Assembly: GCA_964036155.1 (NCBI GenBank)
Contig: OZ038422.1
Location: 59,233,201 to 59,297,200, forward strand
Length of the DNA: 64,000 bases
From: Diploscapter coronatus
Lineage: Eukaryota > Nematoda > Chromadorea > Rhabditida > Rhabditidae
Reading direction: 5' to 3'
Positions 1 to 10,940 of the stretch are shown in pieces; position 1 is the stretch's first letter, and each line of letters opens with the position of its first letter. The position numbers were made by a program, and so were the translations under genes. The notes beneath the pieces are model-generated. The model saw nothing but the letters and a program-made list of their open reading frames with translations, did no database searches and was not told the DNA's origin.

Positions 1-182
1 GGTTTTGCTAAATCAATTCAACTAAAATTTGTAGAATACAACATTCCAACCTCCTCATTGTGCCCCGTATTCGCATTGACAGGCGAGTTGGGCAGCAGTC
101 CCTCCTCTTCCTGCTCGTCGAGGGGCGTGGGTTCCGGCTCCGAGTCCGAATCACAAGCAGCTCTGTGAGAGCGAAAATCCAT
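1..182 (-). CDS. First exon of an unrecognised gene, cut by the left window edge
   Basis: The ATG at 182 opens an acidic, proline-containing reading frame (begins MDFRSHRAACDSDSEPEPTP, then LDEQEEEGLLPNSPVNANTG). It runs to a TGA at 18-20, 54 residues, unless it is spliced earlier at a GTTGGA donor-like site after HNEE. A good 3' acceptor (ATTTTTAG, AG at 198-199) sits 16 bases before the ATG, as expected for a trans-spliced start. The gene follows ppfr-4 on the same strand by about 340 bases, so it is probably the next gene of an operon. The protein family is not recognised and the rest lies off the window. It could also be only a short 5' ORF. Confidence 0.45.
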
Positions 183-197
183 TTTTGCGAAGTTTAC

Positions 198-199
198 CT
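198..199 (-). promoter_or_regulatory. Probable trans-splice acceptor of the downstream operon gene
   Basis: On the minus strand the sequence CTGATTTTTAG ends here, followed by GTAAAC and then an ATG at 182. There is no upstream exon in frame. About 105 bases separate it from the ppfr-4 poly(A) signal, the usual spacing between poly(A) signal and SL2 acceptor in Caenorhabditis operons. The leader type is inferred, not seen. Confidence 0.45.
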
Positions 200-304
200 A
201 AAAATCAGATTAATATTGCCAAGAAAACTATTTTCGATACAAAGCACGGATATAAACCGCGTAAAAATTCTGAAATTAGTGAGATAGGACGCGATAAAAT
301 AAAA

Positions 305-310
305 TTTATT
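305..310 (-). terminator. AATAAA poly(A) signal of ppfr-4
   Basis: AATAAA on the minus strand, 210 bases after the ppfr-4 stop codon and about 105 bases before the next acceptor. The stretch 183-519 between the two coding regions holds only this signal, the acceptor and AT-rich sequence. Confidence 0.55.
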
Positions 311-519
311 CGTGGCGTGAAAATGTCTACAACCGTCGCTAATGATTCTCACCGAGTACTTCGCGAAAAAATACAAAGCAAAGGCACAGATTAAATTCTT
401 CGACTTCTCAGATACAATATCGAACTTGAACGGTAAAAATTACAAAACTCTAAATCAGAAATTTTCGAAAACTCCCGGTCCAAACCCGGGGATACATCAA
501 TATGCAAGACCCATTCACT

Positions 520-2471
520 TTATCCCTTGTTGTGCATATTCCCCCATCCCCTTCTGTGCGTGTCCTTGTATTCATCCCACTCAATCTTCCTCTGTCGCTC
601 CCGCTCTTCCGCCTCTTCGTCGCCGTCTTTGTCATCTTCATTATCAGCACTAAAAACTTATTAATTTGTCAAGTAGATAAAGAAGATACGAGAGGAAATT
701 ACAAGACTACTCAAAATATTGTTTTTTTTAATATCGACAGAAACTCTGAAAATGATACAAGACAAGTGTCAAATAAAAAGATACTTTTAAAACGAGAAAG
801 TATAATTTTTGATAAATGCCTGCCAAACTTACTTGTCATTGTGTCCAGCAGGGAAATTCAAGGCCGACCCATTTCCATTTGCATTTTCCCCTGTTGGATT
901 TCCGAATCTCTGCTGAGCCCATTCGTCCACTGTCAGAGTGGCGACAGAAGGATAGCCCTGTCCAAACACTGCCTTTTGGGCTGCGTCTCGCGTCAGAATG
1001 AACGGCTTCCAGGAGGATTCTTCAAATAATTATGGATTTTATGAACAATTTTGGCAATGTGAATATTCACCTACATTTGGAAATAATCAGAAAAAATAGT
1101 CGATTTATTAAAAATTGAAATTGTACAGTTAAAAGTTAAAATTCCACTACTTTTCAAGAAAGCGTTTTTTCGAAACAAAAAATCTTACTAGGCCGTGAAG
1201 AAGGAGCAGGTGGTTGTACGGCAGAATTTCCCTGGTTCTTTGCCCGTTCCACGACCATTCTCAACATGGGAATTTCAGCGTCAATCGACTCGACTTCGTC
1301 CATCACTTTCTCTGCCCAGTACTTCAGCTGGGATAGGTAGAGCTCTCTCTGAAAAGCAAATTTTGAATGTTTATTTCCTGAGAACATCCTCTAATTACAA
1401 ATTCATCAATTTTTCTAATAGCTTGATAGAAAATGTTTTGAAGAGGAAGAAAATTCCTCGATAAATGTGAGAAAATTACCATAAGTGACTCGTCATCAGC
1501 CTTCCGTTTGAGTTCCACCCGAATGTTCTGCATGGCCTTGCTCATCGCCGTCTGACGGGTGAATCGTTCAATCTTCATTTTCCTTCGATCTTCACCATTC
1601 GATGAGGTCGTGGGACGGGCATCTGAAAAATTCATTCTTTTCTCGATCAAAACTTTCAGAAAAAAAACATTGAGGGAAAATTTTCCGACATGGTAAAAGT
1701 ATTCATCCATTTCTTTGTAAAAATCGATATGTTCAATTTTCTCATTCTTACCAGAAGTTTCCGTTTCATTCAAATCCGCCTCGCCAGTTGGCAGAGAAAA
1801 GTCGACGATTTCCAGATTCTTGAGTCGATTCACAAAATCTCTGTAGTAAATCTGGAAATTTAGAATAAGTTATTGAAAATAAGCTAAAAATACCTTAGCT
1901 TTCCTGAGCTCGTCGATTTTCTCGGTGATTTGGACGTTGTGGTTGTGATGGAGCAGCCCGAGACAGCAGGGAATCAGCAGGTAGCGCAGAGACTCGGTTG
2001 GAACATCGTCGACCTTAAATTTTATGGTTCTTGTTTTTTTTTTAGAGAAAATTACCGTTTCATTAGAGGAAAACAGCTCCAATCGATTCACAGCCGCTGT
2101 CAATTTGGCCAACTCATCGATGTGCTTGGGGATGAGGGTCTGAAAGCGGAGTGAAATGATCCAAATTTCAAATTTGAACCAAAGATAAACGATAAAAATT
2201 TAGAAATGAAACTCTTCTAAAGGATTGTTGAGTCGAAATCGATTTCAAACTATCGTGGCTTGTAAACCTTGAAATTTCAACATTTCAAAAAAGAAATTCC
2301 AGGTTTTACTTAAAGTTCTAGTTTTTTAATCTAATCCAATAAATTGCATACCTGCAATTGAGCAGTGTCGATGGACCCGTTGTCGATTTGCGCGGCGAGC
2401 TTCTCTGCCTGCTCGATGACTCGTTTCAGATCCACTGCATCGTCTGCATTCGACTCGGAAGAAGAAGCCAT
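520..2471 (-). CDS. ppfr-4: TAP42/IGBP1 (alpha-4) type regulator of PP2A-like phosphatases
   Basis: Eight exons join in frame to 347 residues: 2352-2471, 2056-2139, 1894-2013, 1752-1851, 1480-1622, 1189-1348, 833-1019 and 520-649. The N-terminal half is helical (MASSSESNADDAVDLKRVIE at the start), with the family's internal stretch around LRYLLIPCCLGLLHHN. The C-terminal family hallmark is clear: KPFILTRDAAQKAVFGQGYP followed by SVATLTVDEW, and an end of WDEYKDTHRRGWGNMHNKG. Family members bind the catalytic subunits of PP2A, PP4 and PP6 and stabilise them in the cytosol; this is known for TAP42/alpha-4 and inferred here. Length is normal for the family and no lesion is seen. It is probably the first gene of an operon with the gene starting at 182. 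Confidence 0.93.
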
Positions 2472-3708
2472 TTTTCACTCAAATAATGAAATTTCGAAAA
2501 AGCAGAATGAAAAATGAATAAAAGTTCATAATGCAAAACGATGTTCGAAGTGGAAATCAAGAATACGGAAGCATTAAAGAACTGTTTGAAAGGAATGGAT
2601 CAAGAAAAACTAAAGAAAATGAGAAGAAACTTGGAAAATTACAGAAAATCGAAAATAAGAAATGAAGAAGAAAACGTTTTCGCAATTATACATGGAATAG
2701 CTGTAAACGTAGTGCGTGGAAGTGAAAAGCGCGGAAAATGAGAAAAGGAAGAGAGAAAAGAAGTCTAGAAAATTTAGCAAAACTAGTTGGTTACTTTTTT
2801 AAATTTCATTCCAGACAGCGAGGGTCGAGTTTGTGTCTACAGGTAAGCGGTTAGGTTTATAAGATTGCTACTCAGCGTTCAAGCTGTGTATCCATGTGGG
2901 ACAACTTGCGGATCCGCAGTGCTGCGGGTCGATGTGAATGAATGTGGATCCACAAATTTGCAAATTTTGAATCCACATTGGTCCGCTTGCATTCACAAAA
3001 ACTGAATCCGCAAGTTGCCTCGCATGGATCCACAAATCTCGACTGCGGATTCGCATGGTTCATGTGGATACGCACTAATTACACTGAGTCATTTTTAACG
3101 AACTGCAATGAGGGTATGCAATAATCAGAGGAACAAAAATGCAGAGGAAATTCGGGACAGAACATCGCTCATTCAAATGTCCACTTTGGACAGAGTAAAC
3201 TGTTTTAAAAAGTTTTTTATCCGGAAAACAATTTATGTATATTATTTTCAAGTGGTATGCTTCACGATAAAAGTGGCTTGCGCGGGCCCTACTCGAATAG
3301 CCATTTTTGTGTTCTCTACAAATCGTTTCAAAACAACAATTTATTCATTTGGAGAAGAAAGCCGACTTGATAAACATTTTACACAGAAACAATAGAATTT
3401 CACGGAGAAAACAAAATAATCACACAGCCGAGAAAGGACTTAAAATGGTGTGAGATTATTGTGTATCATTTCAGTGCTGATTGATGGTTGGAATTAGAAC
3501 GAAACAAGAAGACCGAGAGAGATCGATTTGTTTGGACATGTTGAAGAGAGGAAGAAGGCTTCTTTACAGGTGAGGGGGGTACCATAAAGGAATAACTAAT
3601 GAAGAATATTAAGATAGAAAAGGATAGAAACAGTCCAATTGGATAGGTTTTACGTGGAATAGTGGGTCCATTGGAGCATTCAACAATCAGAATGGAGGGG
3701 GGAGTGGC
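2472..3708. other. Intergenic region between ppfr-4 and the RRM gene
   Basis: This is the 5' flank of ppfr-4 and the 3' flank of the RRM gene. It contains a foldback repeat (2886-3075) and a minus-strand AATAAA at 3340-3345 that could serve the RRM gene about 365 bases after its stop. Short ORFs here have no splice context or recognisable domain. Confidence 0.6.
2886..3075. repeat. Imperfect foldback repeat built on GGATCC-containing units
   Basis: GTGTATCCATGTGG at 2886-2899 pairs with CATGTGGATACGCAC at 3061-3075. Inside, CAACTTGCGGAT (2902-2913) pairs exactly with ATCCGCAAGTTG (3006-3017). The middle is a run of related words (tGGATCCACa, GCGGATCCGC, GAATCCACA). The size, about 190 bp, and the nested palindromes suggest a degraded MITE. 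No target-site duplication was identified. Confidence 0.5.
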
Positions 3709-4961
3709 TTATTTGCCGGCCCAGTTGACGCGCAGCTGGCGGCCATTGAAGTCCGCTCCGTTCAGGGTGTTGATGGCATTCTGCAATTTGAACGTTTGTA
3801 CAACTCGTCAGGTAATAGTCGAACGTACCTGAGCTCCAGCCTCGTCAGCGAACTCGCAGAATCCGAATCCCTTGGGGCGACCCGTCTCGCGATCGTTCAC
3901 CAGTCTGCAAAAATATGTTATTTTTTCTTGAATCAACACGATTTTTGCAATTTTGTTGAGAATTGCAAGAATCGTGCCGTCTTTCTTTACTCGTACCTAA
4001 CGTTGATGACCTGTCCGGCCTGGGAGAAGAAGTTTCCGAGGTCGTCGTTCGAGGTGTGGTAGGGGATGTTTCCAACTGAAAAGGATGATAACGGTTAAAC
4101 TATTTTTTAAATGATTTCCTGGGATGACAAAACCGCAGATACTCATTCCTAGAGTGACTTGATATATACCAAGTTTTCGGAACCATACGAAAATCACCAT
4201 TTCAAATCACTTGGATTATACGATATCCAAGATTTTGTCATTTTTTCCGGTCTGAGATGGAGTTCTGGTTTAAAGAAAAATGAATGATTTGGTTTTTAAT
4301 CCCATCTCATCCCCGATGGCAATTCCCTTGTTTGTTCTGTCCTACCCTACGAAGGCCCTAATTCTCAAGTTAGAGACGATCTTAGAAGACCGCTTACAAT
4401 GCCACGAGTCCCTAGCCTAGCCCCTATGAATGCCACCTACGCTCAGCTCAGAATCAGTCTAACTGAATCTACTACAAAAACTCGTAATTCGTAAATTAAC
4501 AAAAGAAATAATGGAAAGATGAAAAGGAATAATCCTTTGATTATCCGTAAATGCCTCTACCGTTTGAGACAAGCGTGTTTTTGATAGTAGAAAGAATAAC
4601 ACTGATCAGTCAGTGTCAGTTCAGGTCAGCGGTGTGGGTGGCTTAAGCCAATTGAGGCCAGGACCAGGCCTGGCCCGGCCACTATTTCAGTCGACACCAT
4701 TAGAGGTCGTCTCCACCTGCAACGAATTACTTCATTCTCAAGAAATCAGTCAATTCGCAAACAAATCTGGGTAAAACTCAAGTTACTACAAGTCAGTTCA
4801 AGTCAGGGGGAAAGGGCAAATCATTGAAGGGTTGAAGGGAAATTGGGCCTAAATTTTAGGCCCAGCTTAGCTGAAATCCAGATTTCTCTGGGTGGGTTGA
4901 GGGCTGTTTGGAGGGTGGACTCACCATAGACGGAGTAGCGAACGGGATCAGCAGCGGCCAT
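3709..4961 (-). CDS. Small single-RRM RNA-binding protein (RBM3/CIRBP-like, nematode rbm-3 type)
   Basis: Four exons (4925-4961, 3997-4075, 3829-3904, 3709-3780) total 264 bases and encode 87 residues that are almost entirely one RRM. RNP2 is VYVGNI near residue 11 and RNP1 is KGFGFCEF near residue 50. The linker LVNDRETGRPKGFGFCEF and the end LNGADFNGRQLRVNWAGK are typical of the short C. elegans rbm-3-like proteins; the exact orthologue is not certain. Such proteins bind single-stranded RNA through RNP1 and RNP2 aromatics. The first intron (4076-4924, 849 bases) is very long for this gene and contains a G+C-rich patch near 4630-4690. No RGG or other tail follows the RRM, so its specificity must come from the domain itself. 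Confidence 0.88.
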
Positions 4962-6895
4962 GTTGAAGTGAAGTGGAAGGGGGGATTCAGGAGGAGTACA
5001 CACGAGACGAGAGCTGAAACTCGAACGAATGAGGTGTGGAAAGGGGGAAGGGAAAAGAGATGGACAGAAAAATCACGCGGCAATTTGGCGGCTAGCTATC
5101 GATTGGGAAATGTAGCAAGATCTCCATATGTAGGGAGCGCAAACTCCGCCCACTTTGCAAAAATCGTTTACAAAGAGCAAAATGAGGTAGGTAGTCTGGT
5201 TTATTTAGGAGCCGCCAGCCCTTTTGCCAAATTCACTCTGGCGCTATGTTTTCTACGTTTTTCAGGGACTGAGGTGCTCTTCGAACCATCCTCACCAAAA
5301 AAAACTGCGAAAAAATACGTAACTGATAAAAAATTTGATAAATTTCAACGCGAAAACTAGAAAAAAAAATCGCTCCTTTTCGTGGACAAGGGAAAGGGGC
5401 GTGGCTTATCTGCAAAAGGCACTATGCCGCTCGCTCCTTTTTCTTTTTCTGCCTTTGGGAATCTTTTTCTCTGCACTCTCTTTCATTTCAACATTGGCTT
5501 CTTTTATATTTTCGCAGATTTCTCACCCAATCAATAAACCGATATCATCATGTGAAAGAGCAGTATAGAATTGTATAGTATGTACCGATAGACTATTAAA
5601 AACAAAAAAAATCGACGATAATCGAAAGGGTTATCAACTATGGACACTTTTGAACCCAATGAAAGGGGCGGGGCTTGGCCGTTTCTAATTACGTTTGAAA
5701 CGGTGAGATTTCAAATACTTGCTGAAGCAATTTTGAAGTCTGAAACAACTCGAGATTATTAAATGTTAAATTCGTAGAAAAGCACAGGGCATTTAGAGAT
5801 ACGACTCTTACTTTAATTTTTTGTTCTAATAATCTCTAGAAGCTTACAATATTCTAAATTTGAATAACTTAAATAACGCTCTGAACTTTTCTTCTTCAAA
5901 CATCTTTTTCGTTTTATTATGAAAATTCGAAATTAATAAAGCGCAGATGTTTGTGTTATCGTAATTGAACTTCTTTAAGGCATATGTTTTTGTGGTCGCA
6001 CGATTTTAAATTATCAAAAATCTTTAGGACTTTCAATTTTTATATTATAGCTTGTTAGAATATTCTATAATCTTTACATATTTTTTATAATTCCATATAT
6101 TCTCTTTGAGATGATAATCTTTTTAAAATATTTGAATGATTAGGTAAAATTTGCATTGAAATTACAATTTTATAGGATTATGTTGACTTTTATAATTTTT
6201 TGTTTAAATTTAGGTTTCGAATTGTTGAATCTAAAATGCGATAATTCTGAGTTTGATATTCGACTATGCCATTACTCCATTACATAGCATTCATAAATTT
6301 TGAATTGGTTCAATTATAAATAAACTTTTCAATTAATTGGGGATTTTCAAAAAGACATGTTTGTATAAAGCATTGAACATCGATATTCACATTTGAAGCG
6401 CAATAAAATGCATATATATGCAATCAGTTATTTCAAAAATAACTTTAAAATTTTAAACAAACTAACATTTATAATATAATAAAATTATTTTTTTTAATAT
6501 TGAACAAGGATTTTGCTTACGTTGCTAATTGATTTTTAGTAACTCGCGCAATAGTTATAATTTGAAATCTGAGTTTCGCTTTGGTCTTTCCTAAGAAACC
6601 ATCTGTTAGCATTATCTGCAAAATTTTAATATAGCACCGAAAGCGCAAACCTTATATAAAGTTATTATTTTGAGTTTCCCTTCTAATGATTAATAATTCA
6701 CGACTTTCGAAAAATATTTTAAATGTTAACATATAGGATAAGGCTCAAGCGGAGCACATTCCCAAGTATGACATTCATTTTCTGAACGATAATTTTATCG
6801 ATACGTGTTTAATTCGTCGAAATTCATCATAATTTTAAGCCTATATATCTATTATGCTTATTTTAGATTGCTTCTAAAAGGAGCCTGAGGTTGAG
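4962..6895. promoter_or_regulatory. Divergent intergenic region between the RRM gene and the Srh-like receptor
   Basis: The RRM gene leaves leftwards and the receptor gene rightwards, so this 1.9-kb stretch holds both upstream regions. 5000-5560 is moderately G+C-rich with CT-rich blocks. 5570-6890 is very AT-rich with no coding signal and no recognisable repeat. No clear TATA box or initiator can be singled out. ORFs antisense to the RRM first exon (around 4908-5360) are not credible genes. Confidence 0.5.
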
Positions 6896-9639
6896 ATGTG
6901 CGACAATTCCAACTTCCCAATCGAAACATGGCCTTGGTTATTTCCGGTGGAAAGGACGTGTGGATTCATATCATTGACATTATCTGCCATATCTGTCGCA
7001 TTGATCTTGACGAAATCGCCAAATACTATGAAGGACTACAAATATTTTATTTTGGCAGTACAAATATCCACAACACTCGCTGATATGTCGATAAATCTAT
7101 TTGGGAACTTCGTCCTGTTATATCCAAGTAACCAATTTTGCTAAACAATATTCAAAATGAAATTTAAGAACAAAGTCTGAACGGGCCCTTTAATATATGA
7201 ATTAATTTAATTAAGAATTAAAATTTAATTTTAGTGGTTGGAATTCAAACTAATGGCTTGCAAGGATCACTAATACCAGCGAAGTTTATCATGGTATAAG
7301 TGTACAAAAATCGTCTCTTTCCTAGCTATTTTCGAATATATCTTTTATCGTATTACCCGTGAAACCTCTAATTAAAGCTTTCTCCTCTTGAAATATTCTC
7401 CTCTATTCCGTACTCAAAGAAATGTTCCCCAATTGGGAGAACGGGGGAAAGTTTCCTTCAACTTTCCTCCGAAGTTTTCTGGTGAAAAAACTGAGGGAAA
7501 ACGGGAGAACCAGTTTTCGCGTATTTCTTACAGTTCCGTTCTTCTGGAGGAACTTCAGGGAAAACCTTCTCCCTGAAAGTGTTTGGTAGGTATATTGCGT
7601 GTGGTAAACCAAGTGTGATGAAAAATATTAGGGATGTGCGAAATTCCGGCATCTTTCTTTTCCTCATAGGCTCACTTCCTCTTTCTTCCCTTTTCTGCTC
7701 ACCTCACTCGGAATACCGACGAGAGAATGAGAGAACACAGACGACGAGAGGTTCGTGGGAGATAGAGAGTGAGCTCATGGAGAAAAGAAAGAAACGTCGG
7801 AACTCCGAGTACACATTCCGCACACTCCTTAAAACTATTTCAGGGACCAATTGTCGCATTACATTTCTGGAATTTGGCAATAATTGCTCTCACGTTTTAT
7901 TATCGACATAAAAAGCTATGCAGATCCGATTGTGTAGTTTAAACTGTTCTTCTTTTCCGATGATGAAATTTAAAAATTGCAGATATTCGTAATACCCGAA
8001 GCTTTTGTAAAGTCATTCTTAATATGCCTAGTATGTGTACTTATAGGATTCTGCATAGCATTTTCATGTTTCTTCAATTTATCTGGAGACGATCTCATGA
8101 TGTATCTAAAACAGGTAAATTTTGTTAAAAATAAAATATTAATTCTACGTCACAACATGACATGGATGTTGGAAACATTTGGCATATCTCCTCTCCCAGA
8201 CTCGATTCTCGAGAAATAGTATGCATCTCCGCAGAGAGAGGAGATGACAAAAAATGAAAGAACGAATGTGCGAAGGGAAAGAAAGGTGAGGGCTCGTGTG
8301 AAAGTGAGTTGGAAAGAATAGGCAACATTATTGTTACCACCTAAAAAAAACAATAAGAAACTGTTAAACAGCATTATTCAAATCTTCACACGATATACGG
8401 TGCTCTCTCGTCTCTTTTCTTTTTCCCGTGAGAATCTGCAAAACTTTCCAAGCTATTTCGATCGCTTCTCTGCTTAACACACTCATATACCCTACACCAT
8501 CGTGTGTGAAATTTTCATCTCTGTTCAATAGTGACAATAATTTCAGTATTATCCGGATGCGGTTTGTTTAGTCAATGTTCCAAACGTCGCAATATACAAT
8601 ATTGAAGCGATAGTAAGCTATACGAACAAGTCTATTTTATATGCATTAATAATTAAATTCAATATTTTAAAATAAATTTTAGCGCATGGATCCAATGATA
8701 ATTTATATCTGATAAATATTAAAAAAAAACACCTAAATCTTTAAAATTTAGCCACATTTCAAATTAATGGTGCTAATTGTTAATCTAACTGTTAGTGTAG
8801 CATTTATAATATGCAGCATTGGGATTGTTCACACCTTTATGATTATAGCTCCAAATTCGAAAAATTCTACCCATCTCTCACAGAGAACCATCCACGCTCA
8901 GCGAAATGCAATTTTGTCGATGTTTGTTCAGGTTAGAAATCGAAAGCGTTAATTTTTAAAAGTAGCCACCAAATAGCACTCTCAATATCTATGAGATGAG
9001 CCGCGTCTAGCGAGAAACGTAGAGACACTGATTGGTGTGAACCACAAATGAAAATGAAAGGGTGATAGTGGAAAAGAATAAAAGAGTCAGTGGAAAGGAT
9101 TCACAACGCACTTTTCGCTAGACATAGACAAGGGTCATCTCAAAAATAATGGAGTATCTATTTTGAGCGAAAGTATGTGGAAGAGATGCGTTTATCAACG
9201 CTAATTTGTCAAAAGTAGTTATTTTATAAATTGCCATAAAAATCAACGAAAACATTCCACTATTAAAATTATTTTCAGTTTCTTACGGTGTCATTCGCAT
9301 ATATCATAGCATTATTCTTTCTGCTAACACTATTTATCTTCTCAGAACATTTTACCAGAGGAGAGACTCTTCGTAATACGAAATTTTATAATGTTGCATA
9401 ATTTAATACAAAATTAAGATATGACGTCTATATTGGAATTAATGACTTCATTTCACTCAGTAATTGCAACTTCATTATTGATTATTCTTACTCGACCATA
9501 TCGAAAGGCCTTGATTAAAATATTGATCAAACTTGGTCTAATTAATTCGAATAAGGATTCAATAAATAAAAATGTAATCGCAATCAGAAGAAACCTCACC
9601 CCCGTTGTACCTATAAAGAGCATTTCTAAGGTTGAATAG
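6896..9639 (+). CDS. Seven-transmembrane chemoreceptor, Srh-like (Str superfamily)
   Basis: Eight exons (6896-7127, 7235-7293, 7844-7933, 7983-8114, 8547-8612, 8752-8931, 9279-9372, 9419-9639) join in phase to 357 residues with no internal stop. Hydrophobic spans include LTLSAISVALILT (TM1), HFWNLAIIALTFYY (TM3), SFLICLVCVLIGFCIAF (TM4), LMVLIVNLTVSVAFIICSIG (TM5) and HSVIATSLLIILTRPYRK (TM7 and tail). The loop SQRTIHAQRNAILSMF and the HS...PYRK end are typical of Srh/Sri receptors. Such proteins are usually expressed in chemosensory neurons and couple to G proteins; the ligand is unknown. Introns 2, 4 and 6 carry foldback repeats. An AATAAA lies 32 bases after the stop. The subfamily (srh versus sri) is inferred from these motifs only. 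Confidence 0.83.
7630..7829. mobile_element. About 200-bp foldback element (MITE) in receptor intron 2
   Basis: The ends are AGGGATGTGCGAAATTCCGG on the left and, read on the other strand, AGGAGTGTGCGGAATGTG on the right. Further in, CTTTCTTTTCCTCATAGGCTCAC (7650-7675 region) pairs with GTGAGCTCATGGAGAAAAG (7769-7790 region). It is non-coding and lies wholly inside the intron 7294-7843. The transposon superfamily is not determined. Confidence 0.6.
8183..8247. repeat. Short hairpin repeat in receptor intron 4
   Basis: CATATCTCCTCTC at 8183-8195 pairs with GAGAGAGGAGATG at 8235-8247, enclosing a loop with a small TCGATTCTCGAG inner palindrome. It lies inside intron 8115-8546 and is probably one arm or remnant of a small foldback element. 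Confidence 0.45.
8385..8510. repeat. Second foldback in receptor intron 4
   Basis: TTCACACGAT at 8385-8394 pairs with ATCGTGTGTGAA at 8499-8510, giving a 126-bp element with short inverted ends. It lies in the same intron as the hairpin at 8183-8247. No coding content. Confidence 0.4.
8990..9142. mobile_element. About 150-bp foldback element (MITE) in receptor intron 6
   Basis: The left end TGAGATGAGCCGCGTCTAGC (from about 8992) matches the right end read on the opposite strand, TGAGATGACCCTTGTCTATG followed by TCTAGCGAAAAG. It lies inside intron 8932-9278. The shared end TGAGATGA.CC looks like a terminal inverted repeat. Confidence 0.55.
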
Positions 9640-9670
9640 CTTCTTGAAATGTAGTTTGAGTTAGTTTGTA

Positions 9671-9676
9671 AATAAA
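9671..9676 (+). terminator. AATAAA poly(A) signal of the Srh-like receptor
   Basis: Canonical AATAAA 32 bases downstream of the receptor stop codon on the same strand. Confidence 0.6.
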
Positions 9677-10914
9677 TATTTTAATTCCATTTGTGTAATG
9701 GTGAAAATAATTTTCAAGGTTTTCTTCATATTGTGTGGTCACAGTATTCTGATTTAATTGCCGAAATACTCAATAATAGTTAGTTGGCTACGTAAAATTT
9801 ATGGACGAATTCTCATTTTGCTCGTTCTATTTGAATTATTGAGATATAGCGTTATCTGAGTAGGAGGAAAGAAGACATGCTCTTTGTGCCCTCCACTTGA
9901 AGAATGCTATTACCTTACCTTTTTTCTACTATATAATTCTGTAGTCACTTTTTTAATTTCAATTTTCATATCAATTATACAAATCGACTATGGAGATTTC
10001 AAAAATAAAATCTATTTTCAATTTTGACTTCAAAAATTGTCGAAATTAGCACTATGTCAGGTATCTGTTTCGCTGATATTTTATATTTTAAATGGGAAGA
10101 TCATTTATTTTCATTTATTTCTGCTCGACTATATTAAAAATGTAGTTGAATACTTCTCTCAAAATCTGATGGGCTAATCAAGCTTATAGCAAAAACTGCA
10201 TGAAAAACGAATCAGTGTAACCAAAGATATCAGTTTCTGAAGACGACAGTCCGAAAACCCCCTTTTGCGAGCAAATTTTTTGCCTAAAACATTTCAAAGA
10301 TAATATAAAATATTTTAAAAAAATGATTCTACGTGATGGGAATTAACAAAATTTTTCAGTGCGACCGATTTTGTGCAAAAAATGTCAGTGCGCACAGCGC
10401 CTATTTTCACTTTGGGATCCCCTCCCGTCTCGACCAAGTGGATGATTCCCTACAAATAATATATCAGAAGAAGCGCTAGAGTTCACGGATGAACTCCTTT
10501 TTAAAATTTTCGAAAATCTTCTATAACAAAAGTTTTATTTGTACCATCTAACGAGCATTTTCATCGAAATCCAAAATTTTCAAATTAGCATAGCTTCGCC
10601 CACTTTTAAGGGTAGGGCCTAAAAACCTAATTTTTATGGTCAGCGATCAAAGAGCTATCCACTCATATAGGCCATATCCCGACAGAATGACTTTTGTCCA
10701 AATGCAGTTCCTCTCTATGAGTTATTCGAGTCTTAGAAAGACCCCGTCTTAATGTTACTCATTCCCAGGCGCTGAAGAACTTCCGATCTAAAATAATGCA
10801 ATTTCGATATAATAAGTTTGTTGGTGAAAGCTAATTTAGATATTTAATTAATGACTCCTTATTTTAATTGCATTATTTTTAATACTTATAGTTCAACTCG
10901 AAATTCATGAATAA

Positions 10915-10920
10915 TTTATT
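10915..10920 (-). terminator. AATAAA poly(A) signal of the Srg-type receptor
   Basis: AATAAA on the minus strand, about 21 bases after the stop codon of the receptor gene ending at 10941. Confidence 0.55.
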
Positions 10921-10940
10921 TTTTATTTTCGAATCCTTCA

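Larger units (their letters stand above)
9640..10940. other. Intergenic region between the convergent chemoreceptor genes
   Basis: After the poly(A) signals of both receptors the stretch shows no coding potential. 10250-10750 has higher G+C and phrases such as tttgcgagcaaattttttgcc that look like old repeat remnants, but no complete element can be delimited. Confidence 0.45.

Noticed and set aside
342..1029. Plus-strand ORFs over the ppfr-4 3' exons
   Set aside because: They are mirror frames of the clearly identified TAP42-family exons.
4908..5360. 150-codon plus-strand ORF
   Set aside because: Antisense to the first exon and promoter side of the RRM gene; no homology or splice signals.
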